DNA of 64,000 bases from Annulohypoxylon bovei var. microspora (taxonomy: Eukaryota > Ascomycota > Sordariomycetes > Xylariales > Hypoxylaceae), in assembly GCA_022836615.1 (NCBI GenBank), contig MU405275.1:146596-210595 (forward strand). The letters run 5' to 3'. The notes beneath the pieces were generated by a model, which ran no database searches, was not told where the DNA came from, and saw nothing but the letters and a program-made list of their open reading frames with translations. A program made the position numbers and the translations under genes. Below are positions 51,542 to 61,998 of the stretch, one piece after another (position 1 is the first letter of the stretch; each line of letters begins with the position of its first letter).

Positions 51542-52202
51542 GTTGAGTAACCTCTGTTGAATTGATACCGGGAAAGTTATTAGGTAAGATATGGTCCGAC
51601 GACTACCCACTTCGAAAGTTGATACCCAGACTGAACTCAACTCATATTCTGCAGAGGTATATCGGCCGAGTTATATAGCCTTATTCCTTGAGAAAACATC
51701 ATTATTTTTCAGCTATACAGATTGTCTCGACCTTGTTGGACATCAGCTTCCTTGAAAATTTCTTTCCCTGGGTAGCTTCATAGCGCCATGAGTGAACCGA
51801 ATATTCATCATGAAAGCGGAGTTGAAAATTTCGACAACTTGGCATTGCCGAAGTTCAGGTAAACCTCCCATGCCAAGATGGCACAATATTGGACATGTCT
51901 CTCTTGGAGCACAAGCCAAGATATATAGTCTATGAAGACCGCCATCAAGGTGCTTATTCGAGGCTCATACCCACACATATCGTGAGGTCTCAGCTTCAAG
52001 TACATGGATAGATGAAATTTTGTGAACCAACGTGGCAGCTCATGGGATTCCGATTATTCACGCTGCCAGCTTGGCGGAGAGTGCATATGACCTATGGTCG
52101 GCGTGAACACATATAAGTTGACAGCTGGTATCCTTGAGGGTCAACTATCTACTCCTATGATCTCACTGTTAGTGAAGTTTCGGGATAACTTCTACCTAAA
52201 CA
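51542..52202. promoter_or_regulatory. Divergent promoter with PacC- and ZafA-type sites
   Basis: This 661-bp region separates the start codons of the zincophore-like gene and the small CHxH gene. It holds four GCCAAG sites on either strand (51838-51843, 51872-51877, 51915-51920, 52070-52075), matching the GCCARG core bound by PacC, the alkaline-pH regulator. About 0.65 GCCARG would be expected by chance at even base composition. It also holds two CAAGGT hexamers (51730-51735 reverse, 51946-51951 forward), the core I recall for the zinc-starvation regulator ZafA. Zincophore and ZIP genes of other fungi respond to alkaline pH and zinc starvation, so the sites make sense. Binding is inferred. 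Confidence 0.55.
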
Positions 52203-52717
52203 ATGCGAAACTCCAATATATTACTCACTGCTATGCTCGCCGCCGCGTCGGTCGCTGCGCAAACCTTGCCTCCATCCCCAACCGCATCTGTCGGATGCCA
52301 TGCTCACGAAGATCATTGGTAGGGCTCTTTATAATCTAATTTTTCGATGAATTGCGCAGCGAACTGATTTTTCTTAGGCATTGTGATGGGGTTGCCTCGA
52401 GCACTGTTTCCGTGATCGTCTCTAGCACAGAGAACCCCGAAAGCTCCCAGACTCTAGCGCTTAGCTCTACTGGGTCACTTGTTAGTAGCTCATCAATTAG
52501 CGAAGAACATAACGAAGGAACTGGAAGTCTGGCGCCGAGCCCTACGGAATCAGTCGGCTGCGAACCCCACGGCGATCACTGGCATTGCGATGGAGCCGTC
52601 ATAGCTAGTAGTACATCGTCTGTTCAACCAACGGAGACTGCAGGCGTTGGAAAGTTGGCAATGGTCAATGCCGTGATTATAGGGGGGTTACTCGTAACTG
52701 CGGCAATGGGACTCTAA
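52203..52717 (+). CDS. Small secreted CHxH protein, probably GPI-anchored
   Basis: Two exons, 52203-52318 and 52378-52717, give 151 residues; the 59-nt intron runs from GTAGGG to CTTAG. Residues 1-19 are a signal peptide. Two Cys/His modules follow: GCHAHEDHWHCDG (C32 to C41) and GCEPHGDHWHCDG (C100 to C109), each preceded by PSPTxSV, so this is an internal duplication. Between them lies a Ser/Thr-rich stretch. The C-terminus (GVGKLAMVNAVIIGGLLVTAAMGL) has the small residues and hydrophobic tail of a GPI signal. The first module obeys C-H-x-H-x5-C, exactly as in the ZIP ectodomain 1.2 kb downstream, and its intron interrupts the same codon. Role inferred: a cell-surface zinc-binding protein that works between zincophore and transporter. 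I recognise no named family. Confidence 0.8.
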
Positions 52718-53572
52718 ATATTAAGGATTTTCATAATCTAGATTACCCTATATCAAGATAGGGGGCAATATTTCATGCCTATAGCTAGGTGCATGTTCTG
52801 AAAGGAAAGCCGATAGTGTCGATAATTACCAATTGTATCCGACTTGGCGTATGATCCAAAGTGGTATATAGAGTAACACTGAAGCAATATGTACATATTG
52901 ATCACATACCGCGATGTATAGTACCATCCTATCATGAACCCTAGTTATTGTGTGTATGGTGTACAGACTTTTACATTGTCGCATTTTCGTCATACTCAAT
53001 ATCTTTCATCGTGACCATACATATACCTCTTCCATTAGCACAGAGTGGAGGGTCTTTTGAGATGTGGATCAATGAATGACACTGTAAGTAGGCACAGTCC
53101 CACAACGCCCATCAGGGTCCCTTCTCCCAAGCATTTTTTTACATAATAACGTAAAATCGAAGATACTTCTACACCGAATTGAAATTCTTCTTCGGAGCGA
53201 TATTGAACCTGCCCAGGAATCAAGGAATGTTTAAAGGCGCCGATGTGGGGGACAACAAAGTACCCGGAGTATACGTCGTGAAAGGAGGCGAAGGCCAAGC
53301 ACAACGCCAAGCACGACCTTCCAAGTATAGGAGAAGTCGTAATACCCTGATGGCCAGAAAAACTGTTGTGATACATGAAACCACTTGATCTATTTAGAGT
53401 TGGTTTAAGGTAGTAAGGCCTTGAACTATATTATGCGGCTCAGTCTACAACGTTGGAAGCTTCCTCGACAATTCCTTCCACGGGGTAACGACGACTTGAA
53501 TATCTGAAATCGACGTTCCAAGTAGATTTATCCGGAAGTCGCATTCGATTTGAGTTATATGTATTAGTCAAC
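52718..53572 (+). promoter_or_regulatory. Upstream region of ZIP transporter gene
   Basis: 855 bp without a supported gene. A 113-codon minus-strand frame at 53035-53376 shows no family features. Two GCCAAG sites lie close together at 53294-53299 and 53306-53311, about 265-280 bp before the ZIP start codon, adding to the four in the divergent promoter. I see no CAAGGT hexamer here. Confidence 0.45.
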
Positions 53573-55404
53573 ATGTATTCCTTAACAAAAGTACAAGTAC
53601 TTTATCTCCCTGGCCAGTTGGTCACAGCGTCATTCATACTCCTTTCTTCAATCCATGCATTTTCTTATGCTGCGGCATCACATATTTTCCCAAGACATAG
53701 GCAACAAGTTACAATGGCTACGACCTACTCCATACTTCCTCGTGCGACTGAAACTTACACTGCGGTGTCTGATTGCCATCAGCATGATAATTCAGTGTAA
53801 GAAAATGGTTACTTCAATAGATCCTAGATTCTTTGGCTCACAATTACTAGATTCTGTTTTTACGGCACAACAGAGCTTCAGGTAGTGGTGCCGACGACAG
53901 CGACGGGTGAAATACCACCTAGTTATACAGGATGCCATGGACACGACGAAGAATAGTAAGTAAACAATCTCTCTAATATTTAAGAAATAAGACTGATGAG
54001 TCAGCTTCTGCGTTGCGCCGGACGGTTCAGACGTTCAAGTTCTTGGTCTCAATAGCGAGAGCTTGGTTGGAGGCAATTCACAGGAAGAAGAAAATACCAG
54101 CGGCGAAAGTGAGGGTCAAAACTGTCACTTCCACGCTGGTGTTGAGTAGGAAATCCCTTATCTATACCATTATCGGATTGTTTCTAAGCTTAACAGGCAT
54201 TGCACTATGGTCGAGACCGAGGAGAGCCAGATTACTAAACTAGAGTGTTCACGACGCGATCGTGAATATAATGTTCCTCTCAGAATTGGGCTTCTCTTCG
54301 TCATTTTAGTGACAAGCTTCATCGGTGAGTAACTAGACACCTACCCCCTTAACAATTATTGAGCGAATAAGGACGACAAGCTCACTGATGACCATCAGGG
54401 GTTTCCGGGCCAATCTTCCTCAAGCCAGTCTTGCCACGGAAGTTCCAAACAGTCTTTATAGTCCTGAAGCAATTTGGTACCGGGGTCATAATATCAACAG
54501 CATTTATCCACGTAAGTTTCCAATTAGTATCAATCACCAAAATCTACCGGTCGCTGATACCCCTTTTCTAGCTCCTCACTCACGCACAATTAATGTTCAG
54601 CAATGAATGTCTTGGGGAGCTCAAGTACGAAGGAACTACGGCCGCAATTGTTATGGCAGGGTTATTCTTTGCGTTTACAGTAGAGACTACCAGCCATCGC
54701 GTTGCCCGAAAATTTTGGGCAAGAAGTCAGTATAACGACGAGGTGGTTGGCGTTGCGGTACTCGAAGCTGGCATTATATTTCACTCTCTTCGTACGTCAT
54801 CTCTCATAACTACCTCCCTAATACCCGCAATAATGTCTAACATGTCTTTTCAGTAATCGGCGTTACTTTAGTAGTTGCGGGGGACAGCTTCTTCATCACA
54901 CTTTTCGTGGTCATCCTCTTTCACCAAATGTTTGAGGGCCTAGCTCTCGGAACCCGTATCGCCTCAATTGGCCACCATACTAGAGTTGCAGTGGTCAACG
55001 CCGACCACACGCCACCAGTTGTAGCCGGATGTTCACCTGACCAAGGGCCGAAACCTACGCCTAGTCCAGACTCACTAGACGAAAACCAAAGCCAAAAATC
55101 GCTGTCTATGCCTAAAAAGTTGCTCATGGCTGTTCCTTTTGCCCTGGTCACTCCGATTGGTATGGCAATCGGTATCGGCGTGCTGAAGCAGTTCAATGGC
55201 AATGACCCCAGCACGTTGATCGCTCTTGGCACCCTCGATGCGCTATCTGCCGGTATACTCATATGGGTCGGTGTTGTAGAGATGTGGGCAGGGGACTGGA
55301 TGTTTGGCGAGTTAGTAGACGCAAGCCTTGTAGAAACCAGTCTTGCGGGCTTCGGGCTAGTTTCTGGCATGGTTTTAATGTGCCTCCTGGGTAAATGGGC
55401 ATGA
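53573..55404 (+). CDS. ZrfC-like ZIP zinc transporter with Cys/His ectodomain
   Basis: Seven exons: 53573-53796, 53851-53955, 54005-54145, 54197-54324, 54399-54511, 54572-54791 and 54854-55404, giving 493 residues; all introns are 49-74 nt. An N-terminal hydrophobic segment (about 17-33) is followed by an extracellular region with three modules C-H-x-H-x5-C: residues 68-77, 103-112 and 150-159. The ZIP core starts at YNVPLRIGLLFVILVTSFIG and includes LKQFGTGVIISTAFIH, ECLGELKYEGTTAAI, HSLLIGVTL (H308) and HQMFEGLALG (H334, E338), the metal path of TM4 and TM5. The loop between TM5 and the next segment is Ser/Pro-rich. It imports zinc at the plasma membrane. The long metal-binding N-terminus resembles Aspergillus ZrfC, which works at alkaline pH with Asp f 2. 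The gene is easily mis-annotated because the first four exons are short. Confidence 0.92.
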
Positions 55405-55682
55405 AAACGACCACTGCCGCATTGTGTTGACAGTACTAGCAGCGCAATTAGCCTTTACGCCTAGGAGGCAGTATAACGCCTCATTACGATTAGAGTTGCA
55501 TTATATTGAATTATATCGTTAAGTTGCAGATTATTTGTTGCCGCTTACTCACCAATTCGTCATACCCAGGGACAAATCCCTATTCCTAGATATAAAAGAC
55601 CTATCTTCGTCATTATTTACCTAAACCGGAATTATACCGCCTTATTAACTAGGTAGGTAGGCACCTATTAGCAGATCTCACG
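55405..55682. other. Short intergenic region
   Basis: 278 bp between the ZIP stop and the next start codon, with an AGGTAGGTAG motif near 55651. Nothing else seen. Confidence 0.6.
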
Positions 55683-57180
55683 ATGTCATTCTTTCGATTC
55701 TTCGAACTCCCACGGGAGCTAAGAGACTTGATCTACGAAGAATATGTGTTCATCGACGGCGGCTATGTCTTCAATCTAGCATGCTGGAAGCTAAGGGATG
55801 TTAGCAAGCCTAAACACGCATTTGGTCTTCAGCGCACGTGTAAAGCTGTACACGCGGAAATGGAAGGCCTTGCCCTCCGTCACAACACCATCACATTCTC
55901 TACCCAGCTAAATCGGTGGGAGGGTATGCGTGCGCTCCGCCTCGAAAAGGTCCTATGCAATGGCCACATTACGGTATTCGACGGGCAGATACGAAAGTTA
56001 TGGTCTTTGAGGGACAGAATCGAAGACAGCGTGAGGGAAGATGTGGCTCGCCGGTATCCGTGTTTCCTGCCGCACTTGGACTGGTTGAGAGGGCCACATA
56101 ATCCTGATGTCGACTTAGGCTACGATGACAGATACAAGATCTACGACCATCTAGGCGAGAGGCCGTCGCTATTCCGCGAGTATGTTTGTCATGTTCTGGA
56201 ATCATTTCCCCCTGGCGATTATATCGAGAAGCTTTGGATCATTCCAAGCGACGCGTCCATTTATAAAACGGCGCTTGGTTTAGAAAGTCTTTATCGCCTG
56301 AAGGCTGGACGGGAAATACGCGACATGCTGGAGCACTGGAGATGTATGGGTAATGGCTGGTCGAGATATCGATTCTCGGCCGCCGCGTACGCCATCGCAT
56401 TCCTCGACCGGTACCCATCTTTTCGACAGCACATGGTAAGTACCCTGTCCAACCCACAAGCCTTAGAAACCCATAAATGAGGCTCTTTGGTGTTCGTTGA
56501 AACATAATCTGATACCCATACAGCGCAAAATCGTCCTAAATGAAGACTTCGCCTCAGTCGCACATCCCGAATGTCACGGGCAGGGTCTCATTCGGTTCTG
56601 CGCCGAGAATAGTCGTCTCCGCATCGAACGCCACGTCGACGTCTTCGACACCGTCTTCCCGAATCTGGAAAGCCGGTATTACACACCTAGTGTAAGGCGT
56701 TTTCCTGTTCCCGCCGACCCTACAGGCAAGATAGGTGTTTGGATCAGCGAAGCCTTGGCCTTGCCCCCGACCATCTCCCTCGTCTTCGTAGGAGGCAATT
56801 ACCCCATGGATTGCAAACACATATTCAGCACGAGAATAGTTCGCGAAGCGCGATGCCGGGACGCCCTGGAGGAAGCCTGCGCTCGCGGCATTCTCTCGCC
56901 TCCAGGCCCTATGGAGAGATTCCCATTGCTAAGCCCCGCATTCCCGGGCCCTAAAGGAGGGTGCTTCTTTAAAGGCGTTGCTAAGGCGATCTGGAACATG
57001 GTCGAGAACAAGAATAGCGAAACTGGTAGGGTGCGCTGCGACTTCGACCCCGGGTCCTCGTGGGATGTCGAGGATGTCATCAAGGGACGCTATTCTTGGT
57101 CCAGCGATGAGTGGCTGAATAGTGGAAATTGGAGCGCGTTTAATGACCTCCGCGGCTCCCGCACTATATTGAGTCCATGA
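55683..57180 (+). CDS. F-box-like / 2EXR-type fungal protein
   Basis: Two exons, 55683-56435 and 56524-57180, give 469 residues; the 88-nt intron (GTAAGT to ACAG, phase 0) joins RQHM to RKIVLNEDF. The opening FFELPRELRDLIYEEYVF and the following FGLQRTCKAVHAEMEGLALRHNTITF are the usual two N-terminal helices and strand of the fungal F-box-like/2EXR group. The C-terminal half (FVGGNYPMDCKHIF and the tryptophan-rich end) matches nothing I recognise. No signal peptide or membrane segment is visible, so it is probably cytosolic or nuclear. A ubiquitin-ligase adaptor role is possible by analogy only. It is larger than the similar protein at 20.4 kb. Confidence 0.85.
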
Positions 57181-58024
57181 CCGGGCTGGACGGGGAACGC
57201 CTAGGAGCATTTTATAGCTTTACCTACCTACCTACCTACCTACCTATCTGGGCAGTGAATTGGATATCAAAAGTTCTATACGAGTGTGCTTCTGTTAATG
57301 TCTTCGCTGATATGGTGGCTAAAGAATCACCCCTTTAATTCCACGTATGGACCATTTGGTTTTTTTTGGATTGTGGATTACATAATCAAATGGCGTCAGA
57401 GCTTCGCACATTTTAAGAGCTATCTCCTGATTATCTAATTGCTATCTATTGCCAACTATATTATATATACTTACCTTTATAGGTGGTACAAGGGATAGGT
57501 AGCATATAGCGTTCTGGACTGTATACACGCACTGTCTGCACTTTTCCTGGCGCCGTTTTGCGTAATGCCCTCCTCTTGCTGTTGCCTAGGAAAATTTCGC
57601 ACGAAAGTGGGTCTGTATTATAGTTTAGATGTAAACGTTGTTGTGTTGACTTTGTTGATTAGAACTTAGAAGGATGACATTGTTTCTACGATTGAACCTC
57701 GGATCAACTTGCACTAGGCTGATTAGTAATCCTAATTGTGTTCAGGCAGATGACTAAGGTGGCAATCTGATAAAAACTAGCGGGTGCCGGTGACACCAGC
57801 TCCGGTCCGTGTCGGATAAACCATTAGACCAAAAGGACCTCAGGTATTAATTATGTAATCATAATCTTATCTTATATCTGACAGTCCGTCAGCATAAACT
57901 GGCAAGGGCCGGTCCAATTGTTCCGCCGGGCGAGTGGTCCATCAAGGGAAATCTTACTTATAACTATGACCACCGATTTCTTTTCTATGCGCTTATTATG
58001 CTGTGCTGATGCTCAACTCACATA
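57181..58024. other. Intergenic region with TACC tandem
   Basis: A perfect tandem of six to seven TACC units lies at about 57222-57246. At about 57775-57840 the minus strand has a tRNA-like A box but no convincing fold (see rejected items). No gene seen; the last part is the upstream region of the reductase gene. Confidence 0.6.
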
Positions 58025-59146
58025 ATGGACACTATTCCGGAGTCAATGCAGGCGGTCGCCTTATCCAGTTATGGCCAACCCTCAACTTATCAAACAGCCA
58101 GCCTCCCAACACCCTCGGTCACCCAGCCAGATGAAATTCTTATCAGGACCCACGCCGCCTCTGTCAATCCGATTGACGTCAAGTTCGCGGGGGGTATGGC
58201 CAAAATGATGCAGGCGGCACCGTAGGGTTCGTGTGTTCCAATTCAAAGGCGATTAACTAATCATTCATGTAGGTTCCCCTACAAGATTGGGTTTGACGTT
58301 GCTGGCACCGTCGTCGCTATTGGATCGACGGTCTCGAAGCTGAAAATCGGCGATGAGGTCTACTCTCGAATCCCGAACCGCTACCGGGGCTCTGTTGCTG
58401 AGTATGTGCTCTCTACTGAAGAGGCCACCGCTCTCAAGCCCGAAAGCCTCAGCTTCGAGGACGCAGCTAGCATTCCGTTAGCGGGGCTCACAGCGCTGCA
58501 GTGCATGGAACTTGCAGACAAGCAGCTTCCTGGTGGGTTGGAAGGGAAAACCGTGTTTATACCTGCCGGCCTTGGGGGAACTGGAAGTTTCGCCGTCCAG
58601 TTAGCACGCAACGTCTTCAAAGCCGGAAAGGTCATCACCACGCTTTCCACAAAGAAAATTCCCAAGGCTACGGAGTTCTTCGGTGATGACGGGATTGAGC
58701 TCATCGATTATACCAAGGAAGACATCGTTAATCGTGTAGGACGGAGTACCGTCGATTATTTCTTCGACACCATGGGCGGCGCCACAAAGCACCTTGCAGT
58801 TGTGAAACGAGGTGGTGTCATTGTCAGCATATCGACCATGCCGTCCGGAACTCAGATGAAAAGCTACGCACCAGACATACCGTTTCTAATAGAAAAACTG
58901 CTGAATTGCGTAGACCACTTCTATACTTGGTGGTGCGGCCGTGCTGGGGTACATTATAAATATATTCTCATGGAGCCATCTGCCGATGGTTTAAACCAAT
59001 TTTCTGGGTTTGTTAAAGATGGAAAAGTTAAACCCCTTGTTGGAAAAGTCGCGAGTTTGCAGGATGTTCAATCGGTCCGGAACGGGTGTCAGGAGATATA
59101 TGATGGGAAAGGAGGCCTTGGGAAATTTGTTATCAAGATTGTTTAA
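58025..59146 (+). CDS. Zinc-less MDR reductase (quinone oxidoreductase-like)
   Basis: Two exons, 58025-58221 and 58273-59146, give 356 residues; the 51-nt intron has a TTAACTAAT-type branch and rebuilds a proline codon. The N-terminal GroES-like domain shows ILIRTHAASVNPIDVKFAGG and FDVAGTVVAIGSTVSKLKIGDEVY. The Rossmann domain has PAGLGGTGSFAVQLAR, with the NADPH loop G165-S171. The catalytic and structural zinc cysteines of alcohol dehydrogenases are missing, as in quinone oxidoreductase and enoyl-reductase branches of the medium-chain family. It should reduce quinones or activated double bonds with NADPH; the substrate is unknown. It lies 0.6 kb upstream of the monooxygenase gene in the same direction, which suggests joint use in one pathway. 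Confidence 0.92.
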
Positions 59147-59775
59147 TCGAATCTATTAGAGATATGAATGAGTATTTTAATGCACCGATGGGCATATGAT
59201 ATACGCCTGGCAGTTTCTAAAGAATCACCCCCTGAAATAATTGGACCGGAACTCACCCCTAATTTCGGCCCCACTCCACCATTTCCCTTCAAAAAATGAC
59301 CGATCATAAAGTGCGGCGCCGACGTCACTCCCGTCCTATTCCCCTGAAAATTACCTAACTAGGACATTACCTACGTACTGATAAAAGTTGCGGCTCGGTT
59401 GAAACAGCTCGGTTGAAGCGGTTATCAATGTGCAGGATGGAACGTACATGCATACACGATGGGAAAGTGCTACCCAAACTGTGAGGGGTACCCCTTATTA
59501 TTTAGGTTCCAAGTCCGCCCTCCTCAAGTGCTTCTAACTTAAACTTACCATCTTTAACATCAATAATACCATCATCTTTTTTCCGCAGTAAAGCGCGGCA
59601 CGGACGAGCTAGGGAAGCTTGCTTCAACGCCGATTCGGTTGAATGCACTAGATTTTTAGTCAAAATCTAATTCTGAAATAGCGACATAAAGCTATTGGTA
59701 TTTATTAGAAATGAAAATCTGGTATATGTAACCCGAGAACTTCAAGCCTGCAAACTCAAATCCCTACCTTTCAGC
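59147..59775. other. Intergenic region upstream of monooxygenase
   Basis: No supported gene. The open frame of the monooxygenase runs back to 59695, but its first methionine is at 59776. No clear regulatory element was identified. Confidence 0.5.
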
Positions 59776-61717
59776 ATGGCGGCGCACGCTTCAGAGCCGT
59801 GGTCGGCCGACACTAAAACGGGCAAGACGACCGCCGAGCCATATCGTGTCACGGAGGACTATTTCGAGAGACCACGAAAACTACGGATTATCATCATCGG
59901 CTGCGGCGCTTCCGGGATTCTTTTCGCGTATAAATTCCAGAAACACCTCACGGATTGCGAGATTGTGATCTATGAGAAGAATGAAGACGTCGGGGGCACG
60001 TGGCTCGAAAATAGATACCCAGGATGCGCTTGCGATGTTCCTTCTCATGCATACCAGTATCCTTGGGCACCAAATCCCGAATGGAAGAAGTACTATTCGG
60101 GTTCTGAGGAGTTGTGCCAGTATTTCAAAGGAGTTGCCGAGAGGTTCAACATCATGCAATATGTAAAGCTACGCCACCGAATCGTAGGCGCCTCCTGGAA
60201 TGAGGAGGTCTCCAAATGGCATGTCAAGGTACAGAATGGCGACAATGTGTTCGAAGACGATGCAGAATTCTTGCTCAATGCAGGCGGCGTTCTCAAGTGA
60301 GTCTTCACATATTTTCGGCTAGAAGACTTGAGCTGATGCCCTTGGAGTGATTGGAAATGGCCCTCTATTCCCGGTTTGGAGAACTTCCAAGGAAAGCTCA
60401 TGCATAGTGCTAAATGGGACGATTCCTATGATTTGCGCGACAAGAATATTGCCATCATTGGTGGTGGTTCATCTGCGGTGCAAATCATACCCTCGCTGCA
60501 ACCTAGGGTCAAATCTATGACAACTTTCATCCGATCATCTGCTTGGATATCAGGGAGTTATGGTGCTACGTACGCGGGGCCGAATGGCCAGAACTTTGAA
60601 TGTATGCCTCATCTATTTGACCTAACAATGATGATTAGCTACTAAGAAACCGCACATTCAGATTCGCAAGAACAGATCGAACAGTTTCGGCAGAATCCAA
60701 AGCTTCAATTGGAGTACTGGAAGAAAATCGAGCAGGAATTGAACAAGCGCTTCCGCTTTATCATCAAGGGAAGCGAGGATCAGAAACAAATCGTGAAGGT
60801 GCTATTCACTAGATTCCCTCAAGTATTTAGACGAATCATTCTTTTACTAACTACCTACTCTCAGAATACAGCAGAAGACATGAGAGCAAAGTTAGCACAG
60901 AAACCGTCTTTAGCTGACCATTTGATCCCCAAATTTGCATTTGGCTGTCGCAGGCCGACTCCAGGGAATGGCTATCTCGAAGCACTTACCAGCGACAATG
61001 TTGATCCGGTCTTTACACCCATCGAGGAAGTAACATCAACTGGTCTACGAACGACCGACGGACACCATTACGAGGTTGACGCATTGGTATGCGCAACCGG
61101 ATTCAACGTGTCGTTTCGGCCTCGATTCCCCCTAATCGGTCTAGAGGGAGAAAACTTACAAGATAGGTGGACGAAAAACACTCCAAAATCATATCTGAGT
61201 ATGATGGTAGACGGATTTCCGAACTACTTCAGTACGAGCCCCTTTATCCACCCTTTCTTCTAGTAGTCTACAGAACTGTCTCTTACCTAAGATCACAGCC
61301 TCGTTGGGGCCACATTCGCCCGTGGGACACGGATCCATCATCCCGGTGATTGAAGTAGTCGCAGATTACATTTTGGCTGTGATGAAGAAAGTGCAATGCC
61401 AAAGCATTCGATCGGTTGATGTCAAACGCGAAGCCGTTGAAGACTTCAGCCATCATGCCGATGAATTCCTGAAACGTACAGCGTGGTCGGATGGCTGCTC
61501 TAGCTGGTTTAAGAATGGCACGGTTGATGGCCCGGTGGTGGCGATTTGGCCTGGTTCGCGACTTAATTGGTTCGAAGCCCTACGGGAGCCACGATACGAA
61601 GACTTCAATTATAAGTATGCGACTGGGAATAGGTTTCAATATTTCGGAAATGGCTTTACTCAACGAGAGATCGAAGGTTCCGATTTGACTTGGTATCTAG
61701 ATTCTCCGGACGTTTGA
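59776..61717 (+). CDS. Baeyer-Villiger-type flavin monooxygenase
   Basis: Likely exons 59776-60296, 60348-60601, 60662-60798, 60865-61231 and 61299-61717, giving 565 residues. The FAD-binding loop IIGCGASG is at residues 41-47 and the NADPH loop GGGSSA at 212-217. Between them lies the Baeyer-Villiger fingerprint FQGKLMHSAKWD (187-198), matching FxGxxxHxxxW(P/D). Later blocks are PKFAFGCRRPTPGNGYLEAL, CATGFNVSFRPRFP and GPHSPVGHGS. The intron 60799-60864 keeps frame and has a weak GTGCTA donor (GTGAAG at 60793 is an alternative). The first acceptor is GAG. These enzymes insert oxygen next to ketones to give esters or lactones; fungal members act in steroid, cycloketone or secondary metabolism. 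The substrate is unknown. I chose the start at MAAHASEP because it is the first ATG in frame. Confidence 0.92.
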
Positions 61718-61998
61718 ATTCGAGACATTGACTTGTTGCATAGGTATTGAGGCTCTCTTTCTGATTTTAAACTGGACCTTTTCTCGCGGTATTTCCTCAT
61801 GTAATGTATCAATCGTAATAGCTCCGGTTTCAATTAGAGAGCTAGGGCCGAGATGGGCCGTTCTACCCTATTGAAGATACCACATCTTGACTGTGGAAGA
61901 GACGTGGTAGAACGATGATTTGCATGTGTAAAGCCAGACGGTCTCTACCCCACGATAGAGAAACATGGCGCATCTATCAATAGCGTAATATGTAAACA
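61718..61998. other. Convergent intergenic region
   Basis: 281 bp between the converging monooxygenase and amine oxidase genes. It contains an imperfect inverted repeat: GATGGGCCGTTCTACC near 61852 against GGTAGAACGATGATT near 61905. No gene seen. Confidence 0.5.

Noticed and set aside
53035..53376. 113-codon minus-strand frame between the small CHxH gene and the ZIP gene
   Set aside because: No signal peptide, domain or splice context; it overlaps another frame on the opposite strand and lies in the ZIP promoter region.
18009..57440. Identical string CCTGATTATCTAATTG at 18009 and 57425
   Set aside because: A 16-nt match in 64 kb of moderately AT-rich DNA is close to chance and the flanks do not align.
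57775..57840. tRNA-like sequence on the minus strand with an A-box TGGTCTAATGG
   Set aside because: The acceptor stem does not pair, the T-loop lacks TTCGA, and no loop has a proper anticodon with U33. At most a decayed tRNA remnant.
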